Shown here: positions 1 to 8,499 of the stretch, in pieces | Layout of the letters: every line of letters starts with the position of its first letter | Position numbering within the stretch: the stretch's first letter is position 1 | DNA from: Schistocerca nitens | Lineage: Eukaryota > Arthropoda > Insecta > Orthoptera > Acrididae | Direction of reading: 5' to 3' | DNA length: 64,000 bases | Assembly: GCF_023898315.1 (NCBI RefSeq) | Contig: NC_064621.1 | Span: 135,282,521-135,346,520 of the forward strand | Translations under genes and position numbers: made by a program | The notes under the pieces: generated by a model | What the model saw: the letters and a program-made list of their open reading frames with translations, nothing else | The model's database searches: none | What the model was told of the DNA's origin: nothing

Positions 1-78
1 AGTTCTAAGTTCTAGGGGACTAATGACCACAGATGTTAAGTCCCATAGTGCTCAGAGCCATTTGAACCATTTGAACCT
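1..78 (+). repeat. SINE-A, 3' tail fragment
   Basis: This is the tail of the most frequent tRNA-derived SINE in the window, called SINE-A here. It matches the last third of the complete copies at 45914-46114 (+) and 38466-38664 (-), including the conserved stretches around 'ttaagtcccatagtgctc' and the terminal 'gagccatttgaacc'. The tRNA-like head would lie left of the window. It directly abuts a second SINE family. Confidence 0.9.
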
Positions 79-333
79 CGTCTCCGAATATTCTTTCAGG
101 AGTGCTAGTTCTGCAAGGTTCGCAGGAGAGCTTCTGTAAAGTTTGGAAGATAGGAGACGAGGTACTGGCAGAAGTAAAGCTATGAGGACGGGGCGTGAGT
201 CGTGCTTGGGTAGCTCAGATGGTAGAACACTTGCCCGCGATAGGAAAAGGTGCCGAGTTCGAGTCTCGTTCCGGCACACAGTTTTAATCTGCCAGGAAGT
301 TTCATATCAGCGCACACTCCGCTGCAGAGTGAC
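79..333 (+). repeat. SINE-B, tRNA-derived SINE with tRNA-like core
   Basis: This second SINE family has a tRNA-like core at about 201-280. The core shows an A-box-like 'tagctcagatgg' and a B-box-like 'gagttcgagtctc', as expected for an internal RNA polymerase III promoter. A long unrelated 5' arm lies left of the core, and the conserved tail ('ccaggaagtttcatatcag', 'gcagagtga') lies right. Related copies are at 29054-29232 (-) and 29233-30846 (+, interrupted). The copy ends abruptly at 'gagtga'. It is a retroposon and not a working tRNA gene: the core is embedded in repeat sequence and carries an irregular anticodon arm. Confidence 0.85.
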
Positions 334-763
334 AAGGTGCTTTATTGATCTTGGTACATGAGGTAGTGAGGAAGGCATGCCTCTCCTCGCTGACCCTGAC
401 TGGGACACTGAACTGATGGCGGCTCCCTGCTGGCGCTGCTGGGCTGACACGTGCAGCCTCTGTAGGCCACGGGCACTGACGGCAGCGGTGCGCCGTGTTG
501 CGCTGCGATGGTGCCCTACTTGGGAGATGGCCCTTGAGCTCTGCACGCGCTTGGTGTGGCGTCGTGAGGAGACTAATGTGTGCTGCTCCCCTTGACATCA
601 TGCAGGCCCGACTGTCTGTTACCCCAGTCGCGTCACCATTACAGAACGCGAAAAAGGCGCGGGGTGCGACTCGGCGCCGTTTACTTGGATTTGCGTATCT
701 AGTGTCACTCAGTCATTTGGGTTCGTGCTACGTGTGTTCTTGTTGTTGTGACGCGCTAATAGA
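334..763. other. Unassigned GC-moderate sequence
   Basis: I recognise no element or gene here. Open frames on both strands are short and overlap one another. The segment lies between SINE-B and an open frame that begins after a TGA at 749-751. Confidence 0.5.
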
Positions 764-948
764 GTGAATCTGTTAGTACAGGAGCCACGTAAAGTTTTTC
801 TAAACGTGGTCAGCGGGACCCAGTGGGAAGGGGCTACCCGGACCATTTGCCGGCAGCCGTCCGTCATTCGACAGCAGACCAGCAGCAACTATACTCAGCG
901 GTCGCGGAAGCCACGAAAGTTCTCAGTGATTATCCCAGCAATGATACC
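764..948 (+). other. First part of an open frame interrupted by the Gypsy insertion
   Basis: The frame opens after an in-frame TGA at 749-751 and is still open where the Gypsy element inserted. Its first ATG is at 941. Removing the inserted element and one copy of its 5-bp target duplication (3071 bp) keeps the frame in phase with 4020-4284. The joined frame runs 450 nt to a TGA at 4282-4284, about 149 codons. The composition is Ser/Arg/Gln-rich with no domain that I recognise. It may be a fragment of an older mobile element or a chance frame. Confidence 0.4.
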
Positions 949-1432
949 TGTGGTGTCACCGCCAGACACCACACTTGCTAGGTGGTAGCTTAAATCGGCC
1001 GCGGTCCATTAGTACATGTCGGACCCGCGTGTCGCCACTGTCAGGATCGCAGACCGAGCGCCACCACAAGGCAGGTCTCGAGAGACGTACTAGCACTCGC
1101 CCCAGTTGTACGACGACGTTGCTAGCGACTACACTGACGAAGCCTTTCTCTCATTTGCCGAGAGACAGTTAGAATAGCCTTCAGCTAAGTCCATGGCTAC
1201 GACCTAGCAAGGCGCCATTAGTTACTTCATGAATCTAAAGAGTCTCACTTGTATCATCAAGAATGCTGTATACCGAAGGACGATATAAAAGTTAAGTGTT
1301 CTAGTAGCTACGTTCTTTTCTTTATCACATTCATCACGTATCCTGTTCCAGACTTCGCGCCAGTCGGCGTGTGTGTAAGCGTGCCCTTTCGGCTACTTCA
1401 CTGTGGACTGGCTGCCTTAACAGTCCACAACA
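949..1432 (+). repeat. Gypsy 5' LTR (484 bp)
   Basis: It is identical in length to the copy at 3531-4014. It opens with a 9-bp inverted repeat ('tgtggtgtc' facing 'gacaccaca', 949-973) that could form a small hairpin at the terminus. A TATA-like 'gatataaaag' sits near 1283, a plausible core promoter upstream of the R region. Differences from the 3' copy are seen near 1044, 1098, 1274 and 1379. Confidence 0.95.
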
Positions 1433-1433
1433 T

Positions 1434-1451
1434 TGGCGACGCGGATTAATC
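1434..1451 (+). promoter_or_regulatory. Putative primer-binding site
   Basis: The sequence 'tggcgacgcgg' starts one base after the 5' LTR, where a Gypsy primer-binding site is expected, and begins with the TGG typical of sites complementary to tRNA 3' ends. I cannot assign the primer tRNA. Confidence 0.4.
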
Positions 1452-1491
1452 AGGATCTTGTTCTTTCTCATTGCTTACATTTACTTGTGTC

Positions 1492-2769
1492 ATGGCTTCG
1501 CCACATTCTCCAGATGTACTGTCCGAATTTTATCGCTTGCAGACTCAGCAGACGCAGGCGTTATTGGATGCCCTTGGACAGCCCGTCCAGGGTCGACGTG
1601 CGCTGCAAAACGATGCGGCCGCCGCCGCTTCATCGCTACCGCCGCCACAACACGCCGTTGCACCGTCCTTCCGTAGTTTTGATGCAGCCAACGAATCTTG
1701 GACAGAATGGTCTCGACAATTTGGATTTCATCTCGCCGCCTACAGAATTCAAGGTAATGAGCGGCAGCCGTTTTTGCTTTCGTGTGTAGGTGTGTCCACC
1801 TACCGTGTGATAGTGAAATTGTTTCCTCGACGCGACGTAGCAACTCTGTCCTACGAAGAAATTTTGTCTTCTTTAGATGCCTATTTCAAGGAAACAGTCA
1901 ATGTCGTTGCAAAACGGTATACGTTCTTTCGTACAAAACGTACAGCCGGTCAGACTAATAGGGAGTGGGTTGCAACTTTGCAAGGACTTACTAGGGAGTG
2001 TGCATTTGAGTGTGAATGTGGACTTCCTTATTCAGATACAATGGTACGTGATGCAATAGCACAGAACGTTTCTGATGTTCGCATACGGGAACAGATTTTG
2101 AAACTAGTTAATCCCTCCCTCCAACAAGTGATAGACATATTGGATAGGCAAGACACACTTGACTTTGCACAAGAATCATTTGAAACTTCGCCAGCAGTGT
2201 GTCGCATTAACCGGCCTGCCGGGCGCGCTGCGCGGACCTGTAAACAGCCTTCGCGCACGTCCGCACCGCCACGTGTCCCGCGAAAGCAAGCAAATGCAGT
2301 GAAATCATGCCCGCGGTGTGCAACTAGACATTCGCGTGAGAATTGCCCGTCACGCCAAGCTATTTGCTTTTCCTGTAATAAGAAAGGACATGTTCAAAGT
2401 ATTTGCCAGAAAAAGCTCAGATCAGACAATCACAACCATTCCAGGCCCTTTGCTTCGCGCCGGAATAGAACCAGGGACAATCGGGCTCGTGAACCTTCGC
2501 CCATGGACATTCATGTAGTTAATTCCACCCCGTCCAGTGCCACTTTCTCTAACAGTGACTGTGTTCGTCCCACAAAACGTTTGCGTCGACGTCGACGGAA
2601 GTCCCGTAACGTCGCGCGTGATTCTGTTCCAGTGTCTGTTCAAGTTGCACAAAAGAGTCGCATTCTCGGGAGGACGCGTTGTTGCTCTTTTTGTCTTCGT
2701 ATCGCTCTCAGCCCCGCGATGGTCGCTCGCCGGCTGAGTTGCTCCATGGTCGTCCTCATCGAAACTTGA
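1492..2769 (+). CDS. gag: Gypsy Gag polyprotein, C-terminus replaced by deletion junction
   Basis: Gag packages the element RNA into virus-like particles in the cytoplasm. I chose the ATG at 1492, the first in a frame open from 1471. The protein starts MASPHSPDV and has a retrotransposon Gag core of roughly residues 60-220, then a basic linker and two zinc knuckles: a C-x2-C-x3-H-x4-C variant at about residues 273-285 and a canonical C-x2-C-x4-H-x4-C (CFSCNKKGHVQSIC) at about 292-305. This pairing is typical of insect Gypsy elements. In complete relatives the frame would continue into protease. Here the last ~35 residues after about 2655 are out-of-frame integrase DNA and end at a chance stop. 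Confidence 0.85.
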   Translation: MASPHSPDVLSEFYRLQTQQTQALLDALGQPVQGRRALQNDAAAAASSLPPPQHAVAPSFRSFDAANESWTEWSRQFGFHLAAYRIQGNERQPFLLSCVGVSTYRVIVKLFPRRDVATLSYEEILSSLDAYFKETVNVVAKRYTFFRTKRTAGQTNREWVATLQGLTRECAFECECGLPYSDTMVRDAIAQNVSDVRIREQILKLVNPSLQQVIDILDRQDTLDFAQESFETSPAVCRINRPAGRAARTCKQPSRTSAPPRVPRKQANAVKSCPRCATRHSRENCPSRQAICFSCNKKGHVQSICQKKLRSDNHNHSRPFASRRNRTRDNRAREPSPMDIHVVNSTPSSATFSNSDCVRPTKRLRRRRRKSRNVARDSVPVSVQVAQKSRILGRTRCCSFCLRIALSPAMVARRLSCSMVVLIET

Positions 2770-3563
2770 TGTCTTTGCTGCATCCGCCGCATCAGGTTCC
2801 TGTGCAGCGGCAGACTCCTGCTTTTGCTCCTGGCGACGTTGTCTTTTATCGCAACTATCGAGGTTCACGGCGTTGGCTCGCAGGGCGCATTCTTCGCTGC
2901 CTCGGCCGCGCGATATATTTGGTTTTGGGGGCCTCTGGTGAGGTGCGTCGGCATCTCAATCAGCTGCGCCTCTGTCGTCGCCCGGGTTCTGCCGCTCCCC
3001 GTCTGCTTTCAGCGACGGTGCCGTCCGGTCAGCGCCCTGGGGACCCATCTACTGGCTCGCCTCATTCCCAGGTGTTACCGACGATGCCTTCCATTTTGTC
3101 CCATGGCGTCGCGCCGCCGCCGCAGCCGCCGCCGGCGCCGCCCGCAGTGGACGCTTCGCTGCAGCCTCCAAGCGCCTCCCTGGGTCACGCGCCGCCGATC
3201 GCTTCACGTGACCAGCTGTCCTCCGCCATGGAACTCTTGCCCGCTCCGGACCACATGGCGTCATCGCGCGTCGGATACCCCGCCGCAATGGAGGTCGACC
3301 CTTCGGCCCCTCCTGTCTCTTTACGGGCGCATACGCCGCATGTTGACGTGCGCCCTGGACTAGGTTTTCAGGCGTTTCCTAGCTCCCCTCGGACCGAATG
3401 GCAGGGTGCGGGTGGCACAGCCTCGCCTGTTGCTAGGCTCCCCACCTCATCGCATACGTCAACATGGGGTCCTCCCCACGGCGGGCGGAAGCCTTATGCC
3501 ACAACCGTGCGCCGATTTTCGGGGAAGGAATGTGGTGTCACCGCCAGACACCACACTTGCTAG
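2643..3563 (+). pseudogene. Gypsy Pol remnant: integrase C-terminal tail and proline-rich extension
   Basis: This frame is offset from gag. It begins in the region following the integrase catalytic core, with the conserved 'GRSPAELLHGR' segment, then a 'FAPGDVVFYRNYRG' stretch of the C-terminal DNA-binding domain. A proline/serine-rich tail of about 180 residues follows. The stop lies inside the 3' LTR, so the ORF overlaps it. None of the catalytic D, D, E residues remain. I infer that one internal deletion joined gag to this tail somewhere in 2635-2670. Confidence 0.8.
3521..3530 (+). promoter_or_regulatory. Polypurine tract
   Basis: The run 'ggggaaggaa' lies immediately before the TG of the 3' LTR, the expected place for the plus-strand primer of an LTR retrotransposon. 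Confidence 0.8.
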
Positions 3564-4014
3564 GTGGTAGCTTAAATCGGCCGCGGTCCATTAGTACATG
3601 TCGGACCCGCGTGTCGCCACTGTCAGAATCGCAGACCGAGCGCCACCACAAGGCAGGTCTCGAGAGACGTACTAGCACTCACCCCAGTTGTACGACGACG
3701 TTGCTAGCGACTACACTGACGAAGCCTTTCTCTCATTTGCCGAGAGACAGTTAGAATAGCCTTCAGCTAAGTCCATGGCTACGACCTAGCAAGGCGCCAT
3801 TAGTTACTTCATGAATCTAAAGAGTCTCACTTGTATCATCAAGAATGCTGTATACCAAAGGACGATATAAAAGTTAAGTGTTCTAGTAGCTACGTTCTTT
3901 TCTTTATCACATTCATCACGTATCCTGTTCCAGACTTCGCGCCAGTCGGCGTGTGTGTACGCGTGCCCTTTCGGCTACTTCACTGTGGACTGGCTGCCTT
4001 AACAGTCCACAACA
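3531..4014 (+). repeat. Gypsy 3' LTR (484 bp)
   Basis: Direct copy of 949-1432 with four visible substitutions in 484 bp, followed by the target duplication 'atacc' at 4015-4019. Confidence 0.95.
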
Positions 4015-4019
4015 ATACC

Positions 4020-4284
4020 ATCACCTCATCTGGGGCTGGAGTTTCGGTTGCAATACAGAAGTGGACATTGGAGCATGATGAAGAATAGAAGAGCGACAAA
4101 CGACCAGCATTCGCTAAGGGAAGTTTCTAGCTTATTGCAGCAGTGCGTAGACAAACCTTTTCCACTAGAGAGTCCCGCAGGTGTCGACCCTTCTCTGAGT
4201 CTGCACTTGGCAAGCACTTCTAGTGTTGCACCAACTTGTGATACAATCATTGCTGTTCCTCCGGTCGCTCAGCTTATGCAATGA
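4020..4284 (+). other. Second part of the open frame interrupted by the Gypsy insertion
   Basis: It continues the 764-948 frame in phase once the insertion and one target duplication are removed, ending at TGA 4282-4284 with 'aataaa' at 4284-4289. The peptide is Ser/Pro-rich with no recognised domain. An AATAAA directly at the stop is suggestive of a 3' end but is weak evidence in AT-rich DNA. Confidence 0.4.
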
Positions 4285-4714
4285 ATAAAAATAATCATTA
4301 TCGAGGCAGTGGCACTGACCCTCTCCGCATATATGTGGAGCTGCCTGCAGGAAACGTTGGTAGGCTGCATCCGATGGCAGTTGGAAAGCTTGTGGTTGGT
4401 TGGTTGGTTTGTGGGGGTTGAAGGGAGCATACTACAAAGACCATCGGTCCCTTATTGAGGGATCACGAAACACCCACAAGGAAGAAAAACAAGCAACGGA
4501 GAATACAAGAGACGACACAGAACAAGAAAGCCATAGACGAAGACCAGAAAAGAGGAATTAAAAGAACACAGTGAGACCTGGTACCAAGGAAGGCAGGAAT
4601 GGGTTACGAATGTGGATGGGGCCGTAATCAATTACTGTTGGTTAGTTTATTTTTCAATCACGTACACATTATTTGGAAACAACAACAAATAAAGGGTGAC
4701 AATAAATTATTAAA
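4285..4714. repeat. Mostly unassigned; probable repeat fragment
   Basis: A GGTT tetranucleotide run near 4395 leads into 'gaccatcggtccctta', a phrase also found in the SINE-E copy near 45497, so a SINE-related fragment is likely at about 4395-4500. I see nothing identifiable in the rest, which is A-rich. Confidence 0.4.
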
Positions 4715-5300
4715 CGTTCCACGGCTGAAGGCCTTAATGACAGCAAATTCAAAACTATTTCTCAGCTGAAGGCCTGAATAGCAATCTTAAGAACCAGTTA
4801 AACTACTTTAACCTTCAATTACAGTTATTAAAATATTTTTAAAAGAACAATCATCAAAATCTCACTGCTAGAATACAACTGTCTAATTAAAATTTTAAGA
4901 CAAGTAACACCCACAGCTGAAGGCCTTAACAACAACAAATTCAACTATTTCTCAGCTGAAGGCCCCAAAAGTAATAATTTAAAAACTATATCACGGCTGA
5001 AGGCCTGAATAGCAATGTTTTAAGAACCAGTAATCTTCTTCAGCTTGCAATTACAATTATTAAAATATGTTTAAAAGAACAATCATCAGCTCTCACTACT
5101 AGAATACAATTGTATAATTAAAATTTTAAGTAACACTCACCGCTGAATGCCTTAATGACAACAAATTCAACTATTTCTCTGTTGAAGGTACCCAAAGTAA
5201 TAATTTATAACTGTTTCATGGCTGAAGACCTGAATAAGAATCTTTTAAGAACCAGTTAAAGATTTTCAAACTTGAAATTACAGTTATTAAATTTTTTTTT
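4715..5300 (-). repeat. LTR-internal tandem array, ~226-bp unit with GCTGAAGGCC decamers
   Basis: Three units start near 4722, 4914 and 5140. The second-to-third spacing is 226 bp, and the first unit is shorter because one motif is lost. Each unit carries two or three copies of a decamer close to GCTGAAGGCC, spaced by about 40 bp of AT-rich DNA. The right LTR copy keeps one unit (7858-7945). This could be a reiterated enhancer-type U3 region, which is inference. Confidence 0.7.
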
Positions 5301-5590
5301 AAAAAATAGAAACAATCATCAAATCTGACCAAACCAAGGGAGAGGGTGGTCCACAGACATTGCTCCAAGGATATACCTGGGAAAAGTCCCTCAAAATTTC
5401 GCAAGCGGTGAGACAGGCAGCCAAGAGTTGCATTCACTTCACGAGATGGTAACTCAAACTAGTGGCAGTTTAAACGCATGAGCAATAATCAATTGCCGAA
5501 TCTACCTAACGTCCGATGACCAATGCAACGCTGGAATAACACACCCAAGCCGGAACGTGCTGTCAGCACTGCGTCTTCAGACTCTGGTGT

Positions 5591-5911
5591 TTCATCTACA
5601 TCTACATGGTTACTCTGCAATTCACACTTAAGTGCCTGGCAGAGGGTTCATCGAACCATTTTCATACTACTTCTCTACCATTCCACTCTAGAATGGCGCG
5701 TGGGTAAAGGAACACCTAACTCTATCCGTTTGAGCCCTGATTTCTCTTATTTTATTACGATGATCATTTATACCTACGTAGGTGGGTGTCAACAAAATAT
5801 TTTCGTATTCGGAAGAGAAAGTTGGTGATTGAAATTTAGTAAGTAGATCTCGGCACAAGGAAAACCGCATTTGTTTCAGTGACTGCCACCGCAACTCGCA
5901 CATCGTATCAG
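5591..5911 (-). mobile_element. CR1/Jockey-like LINE, 3' end fragment
   Basis: It breaks the alignment of the two LTR-like repeats at 'ctctggtgttt'. It starts with 'catctacatctaca', the complement of the GTAGAT-type tail that also ends the LINE at 47053-48430. Its short open frame on the minus strand shows only the very C-terminal LINE region. The right edge is approximate: the flanking repeat resumes near 'gaaaggaaccactac' at 5925. Confidence 0.7.
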
Positions 5912-6249
5912 CATCCGTAAGCAGAAAGGAACCACTACTACCACAGTAGGAAAAAAAAAGCACCACCCGGCCCACAAATCAAGGAAGCTCTCAAACTACT
6001 CGCCTTACCGGACAGCAGCGACAAGGAGAGGAAAAGTACACTGCTGTAACATACACCAAGCTCCAAGGCGGGTAACTGGGGCGTTAGCGGCCATTAGACA
6101 CGAAAAACACTACTGATTGAACCTCACAAATAATAACACATATAATGCTACAATTAATATAAAGGAGTGGAGGAAGACTAATTAGGTTCGCCTTCCCCAG
6201 AAGCTCCACTCGCTGCCCTTAGTCTCGGCGACACTGCGAGCAGCAACAC

Positions 6250-7727
6250 GCAAGCAAATGGCGAGATCTCACAATGGTGGAGGTTTCACTACTTGAATTA
6301 AGGTCCACTCAAGCTTCCTGGGTGACTATAGTCCTTCATTCTGGTAGTGCATGCGTGCTGCCAGCGGTCCGGGCATGTTTTCGCACTGCTTGGACCTGGC
6401 TGCTCGCTCGTCCCCAACCGGACTGCCGACTCACACGACACGGAAACACGTTTTACCAACTTTACCAACACTCACCTCCCTCCTGGGAAAATTACGGACA
6501 TAAACCTACTCTCCCGACTTACCCCTGAAGGCTCGCCGATTACGGTTATAACGATCAGCTTGTTTGTTGTGGGCCCCGAGAATATTGCGCCTGGCACGAC
6601 TCCTGTTTGACGACCTGAGGGGTGATCTCCGCAGGAATTAGGTCTTGAATCCCCCATAAGTTCGAAAGTGGGAATTAACAGCATAAGCCACCAAGGAAAC
6701 CGGAGTAGCCTTCAAAGCCCCATCGCTGGTGGTACTGAGGGCAAAGCTAAGCCAAGGCAGACTAGAATTCCACTTACTGGGAGACTTCTGATGAAAGATA
6801 ATCATTGCGGATTTAAGGTTACGATTGACCCTTTCCGCGAAGGAGCCCTGCGGGTAACACAGAGTGGTAGTCACGTGTTTCACACCGCTTTGAAAACAGA
6901 AAGCACTGAAGGGGGCCGAAAGAAACGCCGGCGCATTATCACTAATGATTTGCTTGGGGGGTCCAAAAACACTAAATACGTTAGTTAAATACGCAATGGT
7001 GGTAGCAACAGTCACATTACGACTCGGAAGAAGCCACGTAAACCTCGGAAACGCGTCAATAGTAACTAATACGTACCGATGGACTCCATAGGTGCGAGGT
7101 GAGGACCCCATACAATCAATACAGAGCTTGACCATGCGGCAGGATTCGCGCTCAGAACCCAGGAAGATCTGTTGAAGAGCGTTCTTCGGTTTGGCCACAT
7201 GACACAACTGACACCGAGAAACAATCTCTCTAACGTCTCGATCCATAAACGGCCAAGTCAGATGCTCCTTAATCTTTTGCAATATCTTATAGGTTCCTAA
7301 ATGCCCACTAATCAAAGAGTTATGAAAGCAATGGAAAACCGGGCGTACTAGGGTGGCTGGTAGAGAGATCTTAATCTCCCTGGCACGTCCCATCCTTTTA
7401 CACAAAATGCCTTTGCTGATAACGTATTCATCCAAAAGTTGTCCCGCGGAAAGCCGTTTCTTAACGGGTATCCAAGTGGGGTCTTGATCCTGATGGTCGG
7501 CAATGTCACTAAACAAATGTGGAATACCGTCTAACACGACACAACTAAGATTGCCCTTCAATTTCTTGGGCGCCCTCACTAGATGGATGTTCACTAAACA
7601 TACGGCTGAGGACGTCCGCGAGTGCATTCTCAGTGCCCCTAATGTATTTAACCTGGAACTGAAACGCCGAAATACGTACCGCTCACGTCACGATACGGCC
7701 GGTTTTACGCGGTCTGGCTAGCACCCA
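6250..7727 (-). pseudogene. Gypsy RNase H end and integrase, frameshifted
   Basis: Integrase inserts the element cDNA into chromosomes. Reading leftwards, 7727-7610 carries the RNase H/integrase linker, with 'YIRGTENALADVLSRMF'. The frame then shifts near 7560-7600. A 329-codon open stretch (7627-6638) holds the zinc-binding segment (H-x6-H then CQLC) and the catalytic core with D in 'LCIDCMG', D in 'ISDNAPAF' and E in 'FAERVNRN'; the last two are separated by 34 residues. After 6638 the frame shifts again and a linker motif 'DLIPAEITPQ' is still readable to about 6480. Multiple frame breaks make it non-functional. Confidence 0.85.
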
Positions 7728-7857
7728 GCTTAAGGCCTAATTGTCAGTCTCTAGCTGAAATACTCTACGTTCGAGATAAAACCGGTACTTCTACAGCGCA
7801 AAAAGATGACCAATGCCTCACATTCGTAAACAGAATATTTGAGGTCAGCGCTGGTTA

Positions 7858-8490
7858 ACCGGAAGGCCTTAATGACAACAAATTCAAAACCATTTCTCGG
7901 CTGAAGGCCCCAATAGTAATAATTTAAAAACTTTTACACGGTTGAAGGTCTGAATAGCAATCTAAGAAGCAGTTAAAAATCTTCAAATTTGAAATTACAG
8001 TTATTAATATATATTTAAAAAAAAGCAATCATCAAATCTTACTAAACCAATGGACTGCTCCGAGGATCGACCTGAGAAAAGTCCCTCAAGACTTCGCAAG
8101 CGATGAGACAGGCAGCCAAGAGTTGCGTTCCATTCACTTCACGAGATGGTAACTCAGACTAGTGGCAGCTTAAACGCATGACCGATAATCATTTGCCGAA
8201 TCTACCTAACGTCCAAAGACCAATGCAGCGCTGGAATAACACACCCAAGCCGGAACCGGCCGTCAGCTATATGTCTTCAGACTCTGGTGTTTAGAGCATC
8301 CAGAAGTTGAAAGGAACCACTACTACCAGAGTAGGAAAAAAAAGACCACCTGGTCCACAAATCAAGGAAGCTGTCGAACTACGCAACTTACCGGACACCA
8401 GCGGCAAGTCGAGGAGGGGTACACTGCTCTAATATACACTAAGCTCCAGGGCAGGTAACTGTGGCGTTAGCAGCCACTAGGCAAGAAAAA
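7858..8490 (-). repeat. Right LTR-like copy of the old Gypsy element
   Basis: Direct repeat of the left copy, including the phrases 'gcagccaagagttgcg' and 'acacccaagccggaac'. It lacks the LINE insertion at 5591-5911 and has only one tandem unit. For a minus-strand element this would be the 5' LTR. Confidence 0.7.
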
Positions 8491-8499
8491 TGACGACAA

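Larger units (their letters stand above)
944..4019 (+). mobile_element. Ty3/Gypsy LTR retrotransposon, internally deleted, with 5-bp target duplication
   Basis: The element body is 949-4014 (3066 bp). Two 484-bp direct LTRs start TG and end CA, and the 5-bp target duplication 'atacc' lies at 944-948 and 4015-4019. A gag frame with two zinc knuckles follows the 5' LTR. It is joined at about 2635-2670 to the extreme C-terminus of an integrase, so protease, reverse transcriptase, RNase H and the integrase core are missing. A purine-rich tract lies directly before the 3' LTR. The LTRs differ at only four positions by eye, so insertion was recent. A solo LTR of a diverged relative is at 24175-24654. 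The element is non-autonomous and must have been mobilised by a complete relative, unless the deletion occurred after insertion. Confidence 0.95.

Noticed and set aside
201-280. tRNA-like sequence that could be called a tRNA gene (also near 29075-29155 and 30719-30790)
   Set aside because: Each lies in the same position within a repeated SINE-B unit, with irregular anticodon arms and SINE flanks; they are retroposon promoters, not tRNA genes.
2679-3363. Proline-rich frames at 2679-3563 and 2824-3363 as possible host proteins
   Set aside because: They lie between gag and the 3' LTR of the Gypsy element; the first is its integrase tail and the second an overlapping frame.
4715-5300. CRISPR-like appearance of regularly spaced short repeats
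   Set aside because: Spacers are themselves repeated, units form a larger tandem array, and the context is a eukaryotic LTR.
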